Of a DNA stretch of 64,000 nucleotides, positions 15,091 to 24,215 are shown one piece after another; positions within the stretch are counted from its first letter, which is position 1, and each line of letters opens with the position of its first letter. The DNA comes from Porifericola rhodea. Its GTDB lineage: Bacteria > Bacteroidota > Bacteroidia > Cytophagales > Cyclobacteriaceae. The stretch lies in assembly GCF_030506305.1 (NCBI RefSeq), contig NZ_CP119421.1, positions 3,116,501 through 3,180,500 of the forward strand, given 5' to 3'. The notes under the pieces are model-generated. The model did not search any database. It saw only the letters and a program-made list of their open reading frames with translations, and was not told the DNA's origin. The position numbers and the translations under genes are program-made.

Positions 15091-17698
15091 AGGGGAAGTA
15101 TATTTTAAAAGTCGTTCCACAGCCAAGTTCACTCTCAACTTCTACCTTGCCGCCCATTGCTTCTATCTGGTTTTTTGTAATAAAAAGGCCAACTCCACGG
15201 GCGTCTTTTCGGTGATGGAATGTTTTGTACAGGCCAAAGAGCTTTTCGCCATGTTTTTGTAGGTCTATGCCCAAGCCATTGTCAGTTATGTTGAGTACGA
15301 CAAATTCTGACGTAGGTTTGGCAGTAATATGAATTACCGGCGTGCGTTCTTTGTGGCGGTATTTAAGCGCATTGGTTATAAAGTTGAGCAACACACTATC
15401 CAGATAAGCTGGATTAAACAGAACTTCCGTGTTAGAGGGTACCTCTAGCACGACCTGACCTTTGGTCTTGATAAGGTCTGCCTGAACGGTATTGATAGCT
15501 TTTTCCAGATAGGCATGCAGGTTAAGAGCATTTTTTGTCTCATGCGTACTATTCTGGATCTTAACAACTTCGGTAAGGTGCGTAATGGTCTCGGATAAAG
15601 ATTTTGAAATAGCAGTGATACTATTTAGAAGAAAATCTTTTTCTTTTTCTTCTGTCTCGTCTTTGAAGAATTGAAGCAGCATTTCCAGGTTGCCGGAGTG
15701 TGACCGTAGGTTATGCGATACAATATGAGCAAAGTTAATCAGACGGTTGTTTTGTTCTTTTACTACTGTAAGGGTTTGTTCCAGCTTTTGCTGCGCCTTT
15801 TTTTTGGAGGTAATATCTTTGATCTGAGTTACAAAGTGGCGTGGGTTGCCATACTCATCTCTGATGAGGGAGACGGATAGCAGTACCCACACGATATGTC
15901 CTTTTTTATGGTAATATCTTTTTTCCAGGTGATAATAGTTAATTTCACCATTCAGCACCTGCTTTACATACCCCAAGTCTGCCTCCAGATCATCGGTGTG
16001 CGTTATATCCTGAAAGCTTTGGTCCAGCAGCTCCGATTCGCTATAGCCTACAATTTTGCACACCTGCGGATTTACCTTTAGCCATTCACCTTTAGGAGAG
16101 ACCAGGGCTATTCCAATAGGGGCGTTATCAAAGGTCTGGCGAAACTGCTCCTCGCTACGAGCGAGTTTAAGCATCGCGTTTTTCTTTTGTGTGATGTCTG
16201 AGGTGTAAAGTAGTATACCGCCTATCTTGTCTTTTGACAGGTACCAGGGGCGTACGTCCCACGAAACCCAACGAAATTTTCCGTTCTCATCTTCAAAAAA
16301 GTCTTCGTCTTTTTGGTTATGTATGCCTCTAAGTCCTTCTCGGTGAATCTCTCTCCACTCTTCTCTAATTGCGGGAAAGAGCTCATAATGGCAAACGCCT
16401 AGTATTTTTTTGTCTTTAAGATTGTACTCTTCTATCCATTTCTGAGAAGCAGCAAGGTAGCGCATCTCATGGTCAAACATGGCAATAGCATTTGGGCATT
16501 GCTCTACAAAGATTCTGTTGCGGTCAAGGCTGTGCTTAATTTTTATCTCTGTGTTTTTCTTCTCATCAATATCCTGAAAGACTCCATAAATTCGGACACA
16601 TTCGCCGTTAGAAAATTCCGGAAAACCTATTGCCCTCACCCATAAAGGCTTATTGCTAGCGGTAACAATCTGAAGTTCTACATCAAAAGGCTTACCTTTT
16701 TCAATAGCCGCAGATACCGCCCTGCTAATAGTATCTCTGTGTTCACCTGCCTGGTAAAAGTTAATAGCTTCGGATAGCTTAGGTCTATAGTTCTGGTCAA
16801 CCTCATGAATTTCTTTAGTGACTTTGCTCCAGGTTAATGTCTGAAACTCCAGGTTCATCTCCCAACTGCCTACCCTTGCCAGTTCGTTGGTTTTATCCAG
16901 CAGTTCTTTGTAATAAGCAAGTTGTAGGGCATTATTTTTCCGTTCCGTAATATCTTGTACGTAGCCGGTTATCCAGATCGGGCTTCCATCTTCAGCCCAT
17001 TCGTTTACTTTACCGCTAACCTCAATCCATACCCACTTAAAACTCATGTGATGCATGCGAACTTCACACTTATAAAACTCTTCTTCTCCTTTCAGGTGCT
17101 TTTCCAGCTGAGTAGCTACTATAGCTCTGTCTTCTGGGTGCAGCATTTTATCAAAGTCTGAAATTTTAATTACTTGTCCCTCTACCCAGGGCATACCCAG
17201 AATATCCGCCCAGCGTTCATTCAGTATGACATCACCATTTTGCATATTCCACTCCCAGGTACCAATATTAGCTCCCCTGAGTATGCTTTGCAGCCTTTCG
17301 TTTTTTCTTCTCAGCCTTTCTTCTGCCTGTTTTAGTGAGGTGATATCTATATGGTGGGCTACCAATTTAGTAGGGCGCTGATCGTCGCCCCAGGATTGCA
17401 CAGAAAGATTCATTGAAGCCCATACTTCGGAATTGACCTTGTGGCTGTATTTTATTTCGGTAGGCATATTGGGTTTGTATTGTTCCTTTTGTATTGAAGA
17501 CCAATATTTTGTGATACGCTCTAAATCCTCGGGATAGAGAATAAGATCTTGAATTTGAAGGATGTCGCAGCTTTCTTCCGCCTGATAACCTAGCATAGAC
17601 TTAAAGTCGTGACTTAGGTATAGTATGTTATCAGGTATGTTCCACTCCCAGTAGTTAGTACATATAGATGCGGCGTCATCTCTAAGCATATTCTCCAT
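15059..17698 (-). CDS. hybrid-less PAS-repeat sensor histidine kinase
   Basis: An 879-residue kinase with no membrane helix, so it is cytoplasmic. Five PAS/PAC modules can be followed: about 1-130, 137-260, 268-390, 398-515 and 522-640, each ending with a PAC-type strand such as VAHHIDIT, TGYVQDITERK, YGVFQDIDEKK, LLYTSDITQKK and VTQIKDITSKK. The phosphoacceptor His is near residue 661 in HIVSHNLRSH. The ATPase domain has the N box NFITNALKYRHKE, the G1 box DNGLGID and the G2 box GVGLFITKNQIE. The ligand or redox cue is unknown. It is translationally coupled to the response regulator that follows. Confidence 0.94.
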   Translation of the reverse strand: MENMLRDDAASICTNYWEWNIPDNILYLSHDFKSMLGYQAEESCDILQIQDLILYPEDLERITKYWSSIQKEQYKPNMPTEIKYSHKVNSEVWASMNLSVQSWGDDQRPTKLVAHHIDITSLKQAEERLRRKNERLQSILRGANIGTWEWNMQNGDVILNERWADILGMPWVEGQVIKISDFDKMLHPEDRAIVATQLEKHLKGEEEFYKCEVRMHHMSFKWVWIEVSGKVNEWAEDGSPIWITGYVQDITERKNNALQLAYYKELLDKTNELARVGSWEMNLEFQTLTWSKVTKEIHEVDQNYRPKLSEAINFYQAGEHRDTISRAVSAAIEKGKPFDVELQIVTASNKPLWVRAIGFPEFSNGECVRIYGVFQDIDEKKNTEIKIKHSLDRNRIFVEQCPNAIAMFDHEMRYLAASQKWIEEYNLKDKKILGVCHYELFPAIREEWREIHREGLRGIHNQKDEDFFEDENGKFRWVSWDVRPWYLSKDKIGGILLYTSDITQKKNAMLKLARSEEQFRQTFDNAPIGIALVSPKGEWLKVNPQVCKIVGYSESELLDQSFQDITHTDDLEADLGYVKQVLNGEINYYHLEKRYYHKKGHIVWVLLSVSLIRDEYGNPRHFVTQIKDITSKKKAQQKLEQTLTVVKEQNNRLINFAHIVSHNLRSHSGNLEMLLQFFKDETEEKEKDFLLNSITAISKSLSETITHLTEVVKIQNSTHETKNALNLHAYLEKAINTVQADLIKTKGQVVLEVPSNTEVLFNPAYLDSVLLNFITNALKYRHKERTPVIHITAKPTSEFVVLNITDNGLGIDLQKHGEKLFGLYKTFHHRKDARGVGLFITKNQIEAMGGKVEVESELGCGTTFKIYFPYEKNKVSLRY

Positions 17699-17980
17699 TG
17701 AGTTGAGAGTATTTGGGGTAGCCTAAGTATTTATGTATACAAAGATTATACATAATGAGAGTAAAATGATAGTATTATGTTAGATTTTTTTACATAAGAC
17801 TAGTTGATATTACCTATCAAATACTGTAATAAAATAAAGATATAATGACTTAAACTATGTAAGTATTTTAAGTAAAATAATAAGAGAATGAAGCTGATGG
17901 GTCTTCATGAAAATAAATGCCAGGCTGTACTTAGGCTAAATACAGAATCTAAGGTGTAAGATTTGACTAGGAGTTATTGA

Positions 17981-19036
17981 TTAGTAGGAGGCTTTGTAAT
18001 CTATTTTGAGCTCAACCTTGTTGACGCTGTCTTTTTCTACTTTTGTTACTTGTACGTACCCATTGCCATCAAAAAGATTGGCATACAGGCCCTGAGGTTC
18101 TTCTACCAGAAGAGAGTAGCTGCCTGTATCCAGAGCAACGCTAAAGTGACCTGAACTATCACTGTTTACCACTTTTACCGCAGGCTGCTTCGGTTTCTTA
18201 AAAAAACCTGCTTCGTACTCAAGCTCATCACGTTGCAAAACATTGTAAACATATACTTTGCGTTGAATTCCTTTAGGCTTGGGAGATTTATGGCTCTGGC
18301 CTATGCCCGGCATCTGGTTGCCTTCTACCCAGAGTACCTGTCCTACAATTCCCTGCCTTATAGCTTGGGTTTCTTCTTCGGGTAGGGGCTTGAAGTCAAG
18401 GCTGCCCAGGTCATTACGTAGCCTTTGCATAAAAGCATCGCCAGGGTCACTTTTCTCGGTGAGGTAGTCAGGATCCTGTTCCAACCACAGTGGATGGTTT
18501 TTAAAGCGTTGGTATTCGTGGTGGCCAATGAGGTAATCTATATCATACTTTTTCGTTAAGTAGCGAATCAGCTTTTTGTTGGCCTCATACTGAGCTTCTG
18601 TAAGCGGCGTATCTTCTCCATTGCCCACATTTTCTATTCCGATAGCGGTATGGTTAAGCCCAATGACGTGTCGTCCCATCAGAGTATCGGACATTAGTTG
18701 GTAGATGGTGCCATCCTGATCTATGAGGTAAGGTACTGAAACATTCAGCGCGCCGCCACTGGAAATACCTGTACGAAAAGAAGGGAGTCTGCTCTCATAA
18801 AACGCATTAAAGGAGCCTTCCAGGGTAGGTATAGCTGTCCAGTGTACTACTATCATACGGGGAGTTATGCCAGGTTCCTCAGCTTCTATGCCGTAGTGTT
18901 CTTTCATATAAGCCAGAGAAAGTGCTCTTCTTTCATCATCAAAGACGATAGGCTTTTCAACGATCTCAATAGATTGGCTGCCGGCACATGCGCAGCAGAA
19001 AAGAGCAATGGCTATAAAAAGACGAGAGGTATGCAT
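17981..19036 (-). CDS. N-acetylmuramoyl-L-alanine amidase lipoprotein with C-terminal beta-sandwich domain
   Basis: A 351-residue protein. The N-terminus has a hydrophobic signal ending in FCCACAG, a likely lipobox, so it is probably a lipoprotein. Residues about 55-220 are an Amidase_2 (PGRP-like) zinc amidase domain: MIVVHWTA, YLIDQDGTIYQL, AIGIENVGN, LIGHHEYQ and KSDPGDAF, which supply the zinc-binding His and acidic residues. The enzyme cleaves between muramic acid and the peptide stem of peptidoglycan. Residues about 265-345 look like a carboxypeptidase-regulatory or CNA-B-like beta sandwich (SGHFSVALDTGSYSLLVEE). The next gene downstream encodes an outer-membrane barrel, but it lies on the far side of the start, so co-transcription is with 19066-19767 upstream. 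Confidence 0.9.
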   Translation of the reverse strand: MHTSRLFIAIALFCCACAGSQSIEIVEKPIVFDDERRALSLAYMKEHYGIEAEEPGITPRMIVVHWTAIPTLEGSFNAFYESRLPSFRTGISSGGALNVSVPYLIDQDGTIYQLMSDTLMGRHVIGLNHTAIGIENVGNGEDTPLTEAQYEANKKLIRYLTKKYDIDYLIGHHEYQRFKNHPLWLEQDPDYLTEKSDPGDAFMQRLRNDLGSLDFKPLPEEETQAIRQGIVGQVLWVEGNQMPGIGQSHKSPKPKGIQRKVYVYNVLQRDELEYEAGFFKKPKQPAVKVVNSDSSGHFSVALDTGSYSLLVEEPQGLYANLFDGNGYVQVTKVEKDSVNKVELKIDYKASY

Positions 19037-19065
19037 ACACGTATTCGGTAAAAACAGAATACGAA

Positions 19066-19767
19066 TTAGCGAATTTTCCTTACAAATTTGAAATTAAGAT
19101 TGAAGGAATATAAATAGCGCCGGCTTTGGCTAAAATGATCTTCTAAGGGAGTAAGCATAATCTTACTAATGGCTTCCAGGCCTATAGCGGTTTGGGGATC
19201 TACTTTTCCTTCTATACCTATGCCGCCAATCGCACCCAGATTATGCTGCACTTTGCTTTTAAGGTAAGGCTGTGAGAGCAATTGTATTGTTTCAGCGCTG
19301 GCTTCACCACTGCGGGTACTTACTTTGTTTTTTTCATAGAGAAGTAGGCTATTAGTGATACCGAGCAGTGGGTAGAGCTCAAACTTGTCGTTCTGCATTA
19401 CGCTATACGTGAGGTAAAAAGGTAGCTCCAGGTAGTCTTGTACAAAGTCAATAGTGTAACGGCGATTGAGGTCCGAAGCCTGATATACCGCAGAAACATG
19501 AATATTTGAAAAGCCTTTCTGAGAGTAATTAATAGCGGTGGCAATATCTAGCCTCTTGCTCACACTTTTTTGGAGGCCAAACCCAAAATCAAAGACATAC
19601 ATAGACTTCTCTCCTAATTGTACCGTCTGAGCATAATCGCTGAGCGCCTGCTGCTGAGCTAAACGATAAGAAATGCCGGGAGCCACATGCAAACTCCAGC
19701 TTAACTCCTGCGCTGAAACCGGAAGAGCAAATAATATGAGTGAGAGCAGTGGTATAAATTTCTTCAT
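19066..19767 (-). CDS. PorT-family outer-membrane beta-barrel protein
   Basis: A 233-residue protein with a cleavable signal peptide (MKKFIPLLSLILFALPVSAQ). The rest is alternating aromatic and polar strands with turns, for example SWSLHVAPGISY, VFDFGFGLQKSVSKRLDIAT and FYLTYSVM, ending SFNLNFKFVRKIR, as in PorT/outer-membrane beta-barrel domain proteins of Bacteroidota. It is expected in the outer membrane; a specific role cannot be assigned. It lies 29 bases upstream of the amidase gene on the same strand and may share its transcript. Confidence 0.82.
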   Translation of the reverse strand: MKKFIPLLSLILFALPVSAQELSWSLHVAPGISYRLAQQQALSDYAQTVQLGEKSMYVFDFGFGLQKSVSKRLDIATAINYSQKGFSNIHVSAVYQASDLNRRYTIDFVQDYLELPFYLTYSVMQNDKFELYPLLGITNSLLLYEKNKVSTRSGEASAETIQLLSQPYLKSKVQHNLGAIGGIGIEGKVDPQTAIGLEAISKIMLTPLEDHFSQSRRYLYSFNLNFKFVRKIR

Positions 19768-19848
19768 ACAGAAGCATGTTTAGGCTGAGGCTAACTTGCT
19801 GAATATACCACTTTTTTGAAACTAATCTTAGTAGAAGTCTTCTGATAT

Positions 19849-20844
19849 TTATATAAAGTAATAGGAGGCAATGGCATACCAGAATTTCATGGTCTGGTCT
19901 ATAACATAGGCAGAGTGCTCTTCTTCTTTCCACCAGTAATCAGCAGCATCCTGGTGAGAACCCGAAGAAGATATTACACCTAGTTTAACCCTATCGGGCA
20001 GGGCCTTACGAAAAAGCAACCAGCTGCGGCGGGCATGAAGGTGCTCAGAAATTAAATTGACACGTAGTTCTTCCTGTACATATTCTTCCATCCACTCCGC
20101 TACTGCATCTGCGGTAGTATAGGTTTTGTTGTATTTAACACGAGGGGCATCAATAATTTGTATTTGTTCTGCTGGTACTCCATGTTCAATCAGAATATCG
20201 GCGGAGGAGCCTGCTCTACTCTTATGCACAGCCTGGAGGCGCTCTCCATCTATCTTTCCTCTGTCGTAGTGCACCAGAGAAGTACGGTTGGGTATAAACG
20301 TACTATCCAGGTATAGACTATGTATGTATACATTTCTGTCTTTCTGCTCCTCAAAGTCATAAAAGTCATTCGTAAAGATAACTTTAATCTGCTGTATACT
20401 ATCAGAGTTTAGGGTTAAGGGGAATGAATATGCCTGGAGTTGAGCTTTGGTTTCTACTTCTCCCAAAGTATCAGTATCAGCCATAAGCAGCAATTTTCCG
20501 TGCTCTCCACCTACCATTGGGCTGTGTGCCCAGACTGTTACGGTATTATAAGCAGGCATATTCATTTGTCCTACCTCATACACCAGTCCGCCTTTGGAGT
20601 GAAGATAAAATTCGTTTTCAAGATTAATGCTTGCAGTAATTATTTTTTTATACTTACCCTGGTGGTAAAGCTCGGCAGCATGTTTTAAAGTGTTTTCTGA
20701 TACCCAGCCTTCTACAATTAATACTTCTGCATCGGACAGGGGGGCATTCATAGAGAGGAAGTTATACCAGTTGGGGGCGAAAAGTCGGGCTAATCCTGCC
20801 AATGCAAGCAGTAAAAATATGCCGAAAAAGAGCTTTTTTAACAT
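19849..20844 (-). CDS. SanA/YdcF-like (DUF218) protein with an inserted carbohydrate-binding-like domain
   Basis: A 331-residue membrane-anchored protein (helix at about residues 4-22, periplasmic thereafter). Residues about 38-75 (AEVLIVEGWVSENTLKHAAE, KYKKIITAS) are the first half of a DUF218 fold, and residues about 205-315 (SADILIEHGVPAEQIQII, TYTTADAVAEWM, VNLISEHLHARRSW, LGVISS) the second half. Between them, residues about 85-190 contain FTNDFYDFEEQKDRNVYIHS, which strongly resembles the calcium-dependent xylan-binding modules (CBM36/60 type). So one domain appears inserted in another. DUF218 proteins such as SanA act in envelope integrity; the insert suggests binding of a glycan. The exact substrate is unknown. 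Confidence 0.78.
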   Translation of the reverse strand: MLKKLFFGIFLLLALAGLARLFAPNWYNFLSMNAPLSDAEVLIVEGWVSENTLKHAAELYHQGKYKKIITASINLENEFYLHSKGGLVYEVGQMNMPAYNTVTVWAHSPMVGGEHGKLLLMADTDTLGEVETKAQLQAYSFPLTLNSDSIQQIKVIFTNDFYDFEEQKDRNVYIHSLYLDSTFIPNRTSLVHYDRGKIDGERLQAVHKSRAGSSADILIEHGVPAEQIQIIDAPRVKYNKTYTTADAVAEWMEEYVQEELRVNLISEHLHARRSWLLFRKALPDRVKLGVISSSGSHQDAADYWWKEEEHSAYVIDQTMKFWYAIASYYFI

Positions 20845-20963
20845 ACTAGAAAGTAATCAAAAAGTGTTCTATTGCTTGTAATGCCTGCAACAAAGTTTGT
20901 TAGGCTTTACCTGCATACAAAACAAATATTTTTAAATTACGCGCTTAGTAAAAAATTGGTTTT

Positions 20964-22283
20964 ATGAGTAAAGAAAAAAGACGCATGGGTATACATGCGC
21001 TCTACAGCCTAAATCCTGCCAAAGCAGACCGTTTACTTTGGGGGAGAAGTTGTGATCCTGCGAGCAGAAGAGGATTTTTAAAGAAAAGTGCCCTGGCGGC
21101 TATGAGTTCTGTATTAGGTGGAAAAATCGTGTACGCTAATCAGATGCCTGAAGGACTGATTCCTGCGGCTTTGGCAGACACTACTGAGGCCTTTCAGTTA
21201 GAAGGTAAGCACCCTGACTTGGTAGTACTTAACGACCGCCCCTGGAATGTAGAGACCCCACCGCATTTGCTGGATGATGAGGTTACTACAGCAGAAACAC
21301 TTTTTGTGCGTAACAATGGTATACCTCCCCGCGAAATTGACCTGAACACATGGACATTAACTATAGAAGGTGAGTCTGCCAAACAAAGCAAAACCTACAG
21401 TCTGCAAGAGCTTAAAGACAAATTTAAGCACTATACTTACCAGCTTACTATTGAATGTGGTGGAAACGGCCGCAATGAGTTTAACCCTCCGGCCAAAGGT
21501 AACCAGTGGAGTACGGGTGCGGTAGGTTGCCCTGAATGGACAGGTGTGCGCCTGAAAGATGTTCTGGAGGATGTGGGGATTAAAGATGATGCAGTATATA
21601 TTGGTTATTATGGTCGTGACGTACATATCAGCAATGACCCTGACAAAGTGGTTATCTCGCGTGGGGTGCCTATGCACAAAGCGCTGGAAGATGAAGCCTT
21701 GATTGCCTGGGCCATGAATGGAGAGGACCTGCCCTTGATGAATGGTTATCCTTTACGATTAGTATTTGGAGGCTGGCCTGCCTCAACTTCAGGAAAATGG
21801 CTGAGCAAAATTGTGATAAGAAACAAAGTGCATGATGGTCCTAAAATGGGAGGTGATTCTTATCGGGTGCCCTGTAAGCCAGTAGCTCCCGGTTCTAAAG
21901 TGCCAGACGATCAAATGTGCATAATTGAATCTATGCCCGTCAAGTCTCTGATTACCTACCCTAAAACCGGAGCCAAAATTAAAGAAGGTCGTAAACTGGA
22001 TATTCGCGGACATGCTTGGGCAGGAGATTTGTCAGTTCAGTCTGTTGATTATTCTATAGATTTTGGAGCAAGCTGGCAGCCTTGTCAGTTGCGTAAACCT
22101 AAAAATCGTATGGCCTGGCAGCATTTTAGCGCACAGCTAGACTTTCCTGAAAAAGGCTATTATGAAGTATGGGCCAGGGCCACAGATAGCGAAGGGCAAA
22201 TGCAGCCTATGTTAGTGCCTGGCTGGAATCCCAAGGGGTATCTGAATAACGCCTGTCATCGCATAGCGGTTATGGTAGAGTAA
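20964..22283 (+). CDS. molybdopterin-dependent sulfite oxidase family protein, Tat-exported
   Basis: A 439-residue periplasmic oxidoreductase. The N-terminus has a twin-arginine signal (ASRRGFLKKSALAAMSS at about 32-48), so it is exported folded with its cofactor. The molybdopterin domain (about 90-310) holds the Mo-ligand Cys in LTIECGGNGR and the motifs WTGVRLKDVL, GYYGRDVHIS and PLRLVFGGWPASTSGKWL. The C-terminal Ig-like dimerisation domain follows (about 325-435, IRGHAWAGDLSVQSVDYS). This is the SorA type that oxidises sulfite to sulfate. The next gene, 9 bases on, encodes a c-type cytochrome that would accept the electrons. Confidence 0.92.
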   Translation: MSKEKRRMGIHALYSLNPAKADRLLWGRSCDPASRRGFLKKSALAAMSSVLGGKIVYANQMPEGLIPAALADTTEAFQLEGKHPDLVVLNDRPWNVETPPHLLDDEVTTAETLFVRNNGIPPREIDLNTWTLTIEGESAKQSKTYSLQELKDKFKHYTYQLTIECGGNGRNEFNPPAKGNQWSTGAVGCPEWTGVRLKDVLEDVGIKDDAVYIGYYGRDVHISNDPDKVVISRGVPMHKALEDEALIAWAMNGEDLPLMNGYPLRLVFGGWPASTSGKWLSKIVIRNKVHDGPKMGGDSYRVPCKPVAPGSKVPDDQMCIIESMPVKSLITYPKTGAKIKEGRKLDIRGHAWAGDLSVQSVDYSIDFGASWQPCQLRKPKNRMAWQHFSAQLDFPEKGYYEVWARATDSEGQMQPMLVPGWNPKGYLNNACHRIAVMVE

Positions 22284-22292
22284 AAAAATAAG

Positions 22293-22709
22293 ATGAGCAT
22301 GATTAGAAAGACTACAATACCTGCTGCACTTTTGTTCTTTGCTATTGCTGTACTCTTAAGTTATTGTCAGCAGCCTGAGAACAAGCGTGAGACTGAACAG
22401 GAGGAAGATACTGTAAGCGTAAATGCTAGTGATAGCCTGGATGCGGCTACTGGCCTGGTGATAGATGATGCACTACCTCTGGTAATTGGCAATTGTACCG
22501 CCTGTCATTCTGCTAAGCTAATTACACAAAACAGAGCTAGCAGAGAAGGTTGGAAAAACATGATTGTATGGATGCAGGAAACCCAGAAGCTATGGGATCT
22601 TGGAGAAAATGAAGATCAGATTCTGGATTATCTGGCAGAGCATTATGCACCAGAAGCCGAGGGCAGACGAAAAAACCTGGAGAATATTGAATGGTATGAT
22701 TTGAAATAG
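22293..22709 (+). CDS. small c-type cytochrome, SorB-like electron acceptor
   Basis: A 138-residue exported protein. Its N-terminal signal ends LLSYCQQ, a possible lipobox, so it may be lipid-anchored. One haem site is visible, CTACH at about residues 68-72. The rest (WKNMIVWMQ, ILDYLAEHYAP) fits the small cytochrome partner of sulfite dehydrogenase. Its start is 9 bases after the stop of the sulfite oxidase gene, so the pair forms one operon and the cytochrome most likely carries electrons from the molybdenum enzyme to the respiratory chain. A hairpin follows. Confidence 0.88.
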   Translation: MSMIRKTTIPAALLFFAIAVLLSYCQQPENKRETEQEEDTVSVNASDSLDAATGLVIDDALPLVIGNCTACHSAKLITQNRASREGWKNMIVWMQETQKLWDLGENEDQILDYLAEHYAPEAEGRRKNLENIEWYDLK

Positions 22710-22730
22710 CCATATAAAATTTGGTATAAT

Positions 22731-22772
22731 GGAATATGCTCTATTTAATTTAAAATTAATATAGAGCTTCCA
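22731..22772 (+). terminator. hairpin after the sulfite oxidase operon
   Basis: GCTCTAT (22738-22744) pairs with ATAGAGC (22761-22767), and the pairing extends inward through TTAAT/ATTAA and outward through GGAA/TTCC. It lacks a long T-run, so it may act as an attenuating or end-protecting hairpin rather than a strong terminator. Confidence 0.5.
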
Positions 22773-22808
22773 TAACATTTTGGTCTAGGAGACCCTTATA
22801 TAGATGTT

Positions 22809-24215
22809 ATGGAAACTAAAAGACCATATTTTATTTTTTTTACCAGTACTTTCATTCTTTTTTTTAGTGCGTGTACAGAAATTAACCAGAGTGTATCTTC
22901 GGTAGAGCTAAGCAAAGACAGCACACGAAGAGCACCCAAAGCAAAAGCCGCAGATAAAAGTATGCTGAGCGCTATTATGGGCTTCTTTGACACTGCTCAG
23001 GGGCAGCAGAACTCTGAAGACAGCGATACCTATGCGATTGGTTACCTGGATAGTGCTGCCAACAATCTGTTTACTATTCCAATAGATACTTTTAGCGTTA
23101 ATCCTTATGGGTTTCAAAAGGATGAGCTGATAAGCTACCCTGATTCGGTATACCAACAGCGATTTAACAATATTACCTCTGACCTGGAGCTTACTTACAA
23201 CTCACATGTAGAAAACTTTATTGACCTCTATGCCATACGAAAAAAAGATCTGACAGAGCGCATGATGGGTAAAAGCATGCTCTACTTTCCTTACATAGAG
23301 CAGGTGCTGATGGAAGAAAAATTACCTCAGGAACTTAAGTATCTAACCATGGTTGAGTCCGCACTACATGCCACTGCCAGTTCTCATATGGAAGCAGTCG
23401 GATTGTGGCAGATTCGTTATAATACGGGTAGATGGCTGGGTATGCAGATTAACGATTATCTGGATGAAAGAAGAGACCCCTATGTTTCTACACAGACTGC
23501 CGTAAAGTACCTGAAGAAACTATACAGCATGTACGGTAACTGGCCTATGGCACTAGCTGCATACAATAGCGGTCCAGGCAATGTAAATAAAGCAATCATA
23601 AGAGCAGGCAGAAGCAAAAACTACTGGAAAATAAGAAAGTATTTACCCAGCGAAACTCGTAGCTATGTACCTGCATTTATGGCTTTAGTATACCTTAACC
23701 GTTACTCTAAAGAACACAACTTGAGACCTCAGTTGCCTGAGTTGCCTTTTCAGGCGGTGGATACAGTACGTCTTTATCATGAAGTTGACTTTGAAGAATT
23801 ATCTGATGTATTGGCATTAGAACAGGAACACCTGGAGTTTCTAAATCCAGCTTTAACCAAGAAAATAGTTCCGGCTTCACGAGATGGCTGGCCTTTGGTA
23901 CTGCCGCTAAACAAAATTGCTGCTTTTGAAAGTGAATATCAGAGTCTGATAGCAGGTTATGTATCTGACGATGAAATAGCTACTACAGCCCAGGTGCTTA
24001 AACAACGTAAAGAAATTGTACCCAACGCGCCTGACCTGAAGCTTATTGAGCACAAAGTAAAGCGCGGGCAGACCATGATTGGCATTGCAGCCCGCTATGG
24101 AGTAAGTATCAGGCAGATCAGAGACTGGAATGCTATGCACGATAATGTAATTCGTTCAGGCCAATCTCTGAAAATATATGTGCCTGAATCACAATACGCT
24201 CGCTCTCGCTATTGA
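22809..24215 (+). CDS. lytic transglycosylase with C-terminal LysM, MltD type, lipoprotein
   Basis: A 468-residue peptidoglycan lytic enzyme. The signal ends ILFFSACTE, a lipobox, so it is a lipoprotein. The catalytic SLT domain (about 150-310) has the catalytic Glu in TMVESALHATASS and the motifs VGLWQI, DERRDPYVSTQTA and ALAAYNSGPGNVNKA. One LysM domain lies at about residues 415-460 (EHKVKRGQTMIGIAARYGVS) and binds glycan chains. E. coli MltD has two LysM repeats; only one is visible here. It cuts the glycan backbone to give anhydro-muropeptides. Its end overlaps the convergent lgt gene by 7 bases. Confidence 0.93.
   Translation: METKRPYFIFFTSTFILFFSACTEINQSVSSVELSKDSTRRAPKAKAADKSMLSAIMGFFDTAQGQQNSEDSDTYAIGYLDSAANNLFTIPIDTFSVNPYGFQKDELISYPDSVYQQRFNNITSDLELTYNSHVENFIDLYAIRKKDLTERMMGKSMLYFPYIEQVLMEEKLPQELKYLTMVESALHATASSHMEAVGLWQIRYNTGRWLGMQINDYLDERRDPYVSTQTAVKYLKKLYSMYGNWPMALAAYNSGPGNVNKAIIRAGRSKNYWKIRKYLPSETRSYVPAFMALVYLNRYSKEHNLRPQLPELPFQAVDTVRLYHEVDFEELSDVLALEQEHLEFLNPALTKKIVPASRDGWPLVLPLNKIAAFESEYQSLIAGYVSDDEIATTAQVLKQRKEIVPNAPDLKLIEHKVKRGQTMIGIAARYGVSIRQIRDWNAMHDNVIRSGQSLKIYVPESQYARSRY

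Noticed and set aside
17699-17980. Gap upstream of the PAS kinase examined for small RNA or tRNA
   Set aside because: No cloverleaf, no clear hairpin with T-run and no small coding frame could be made out; it is most likely just promoter sequence.
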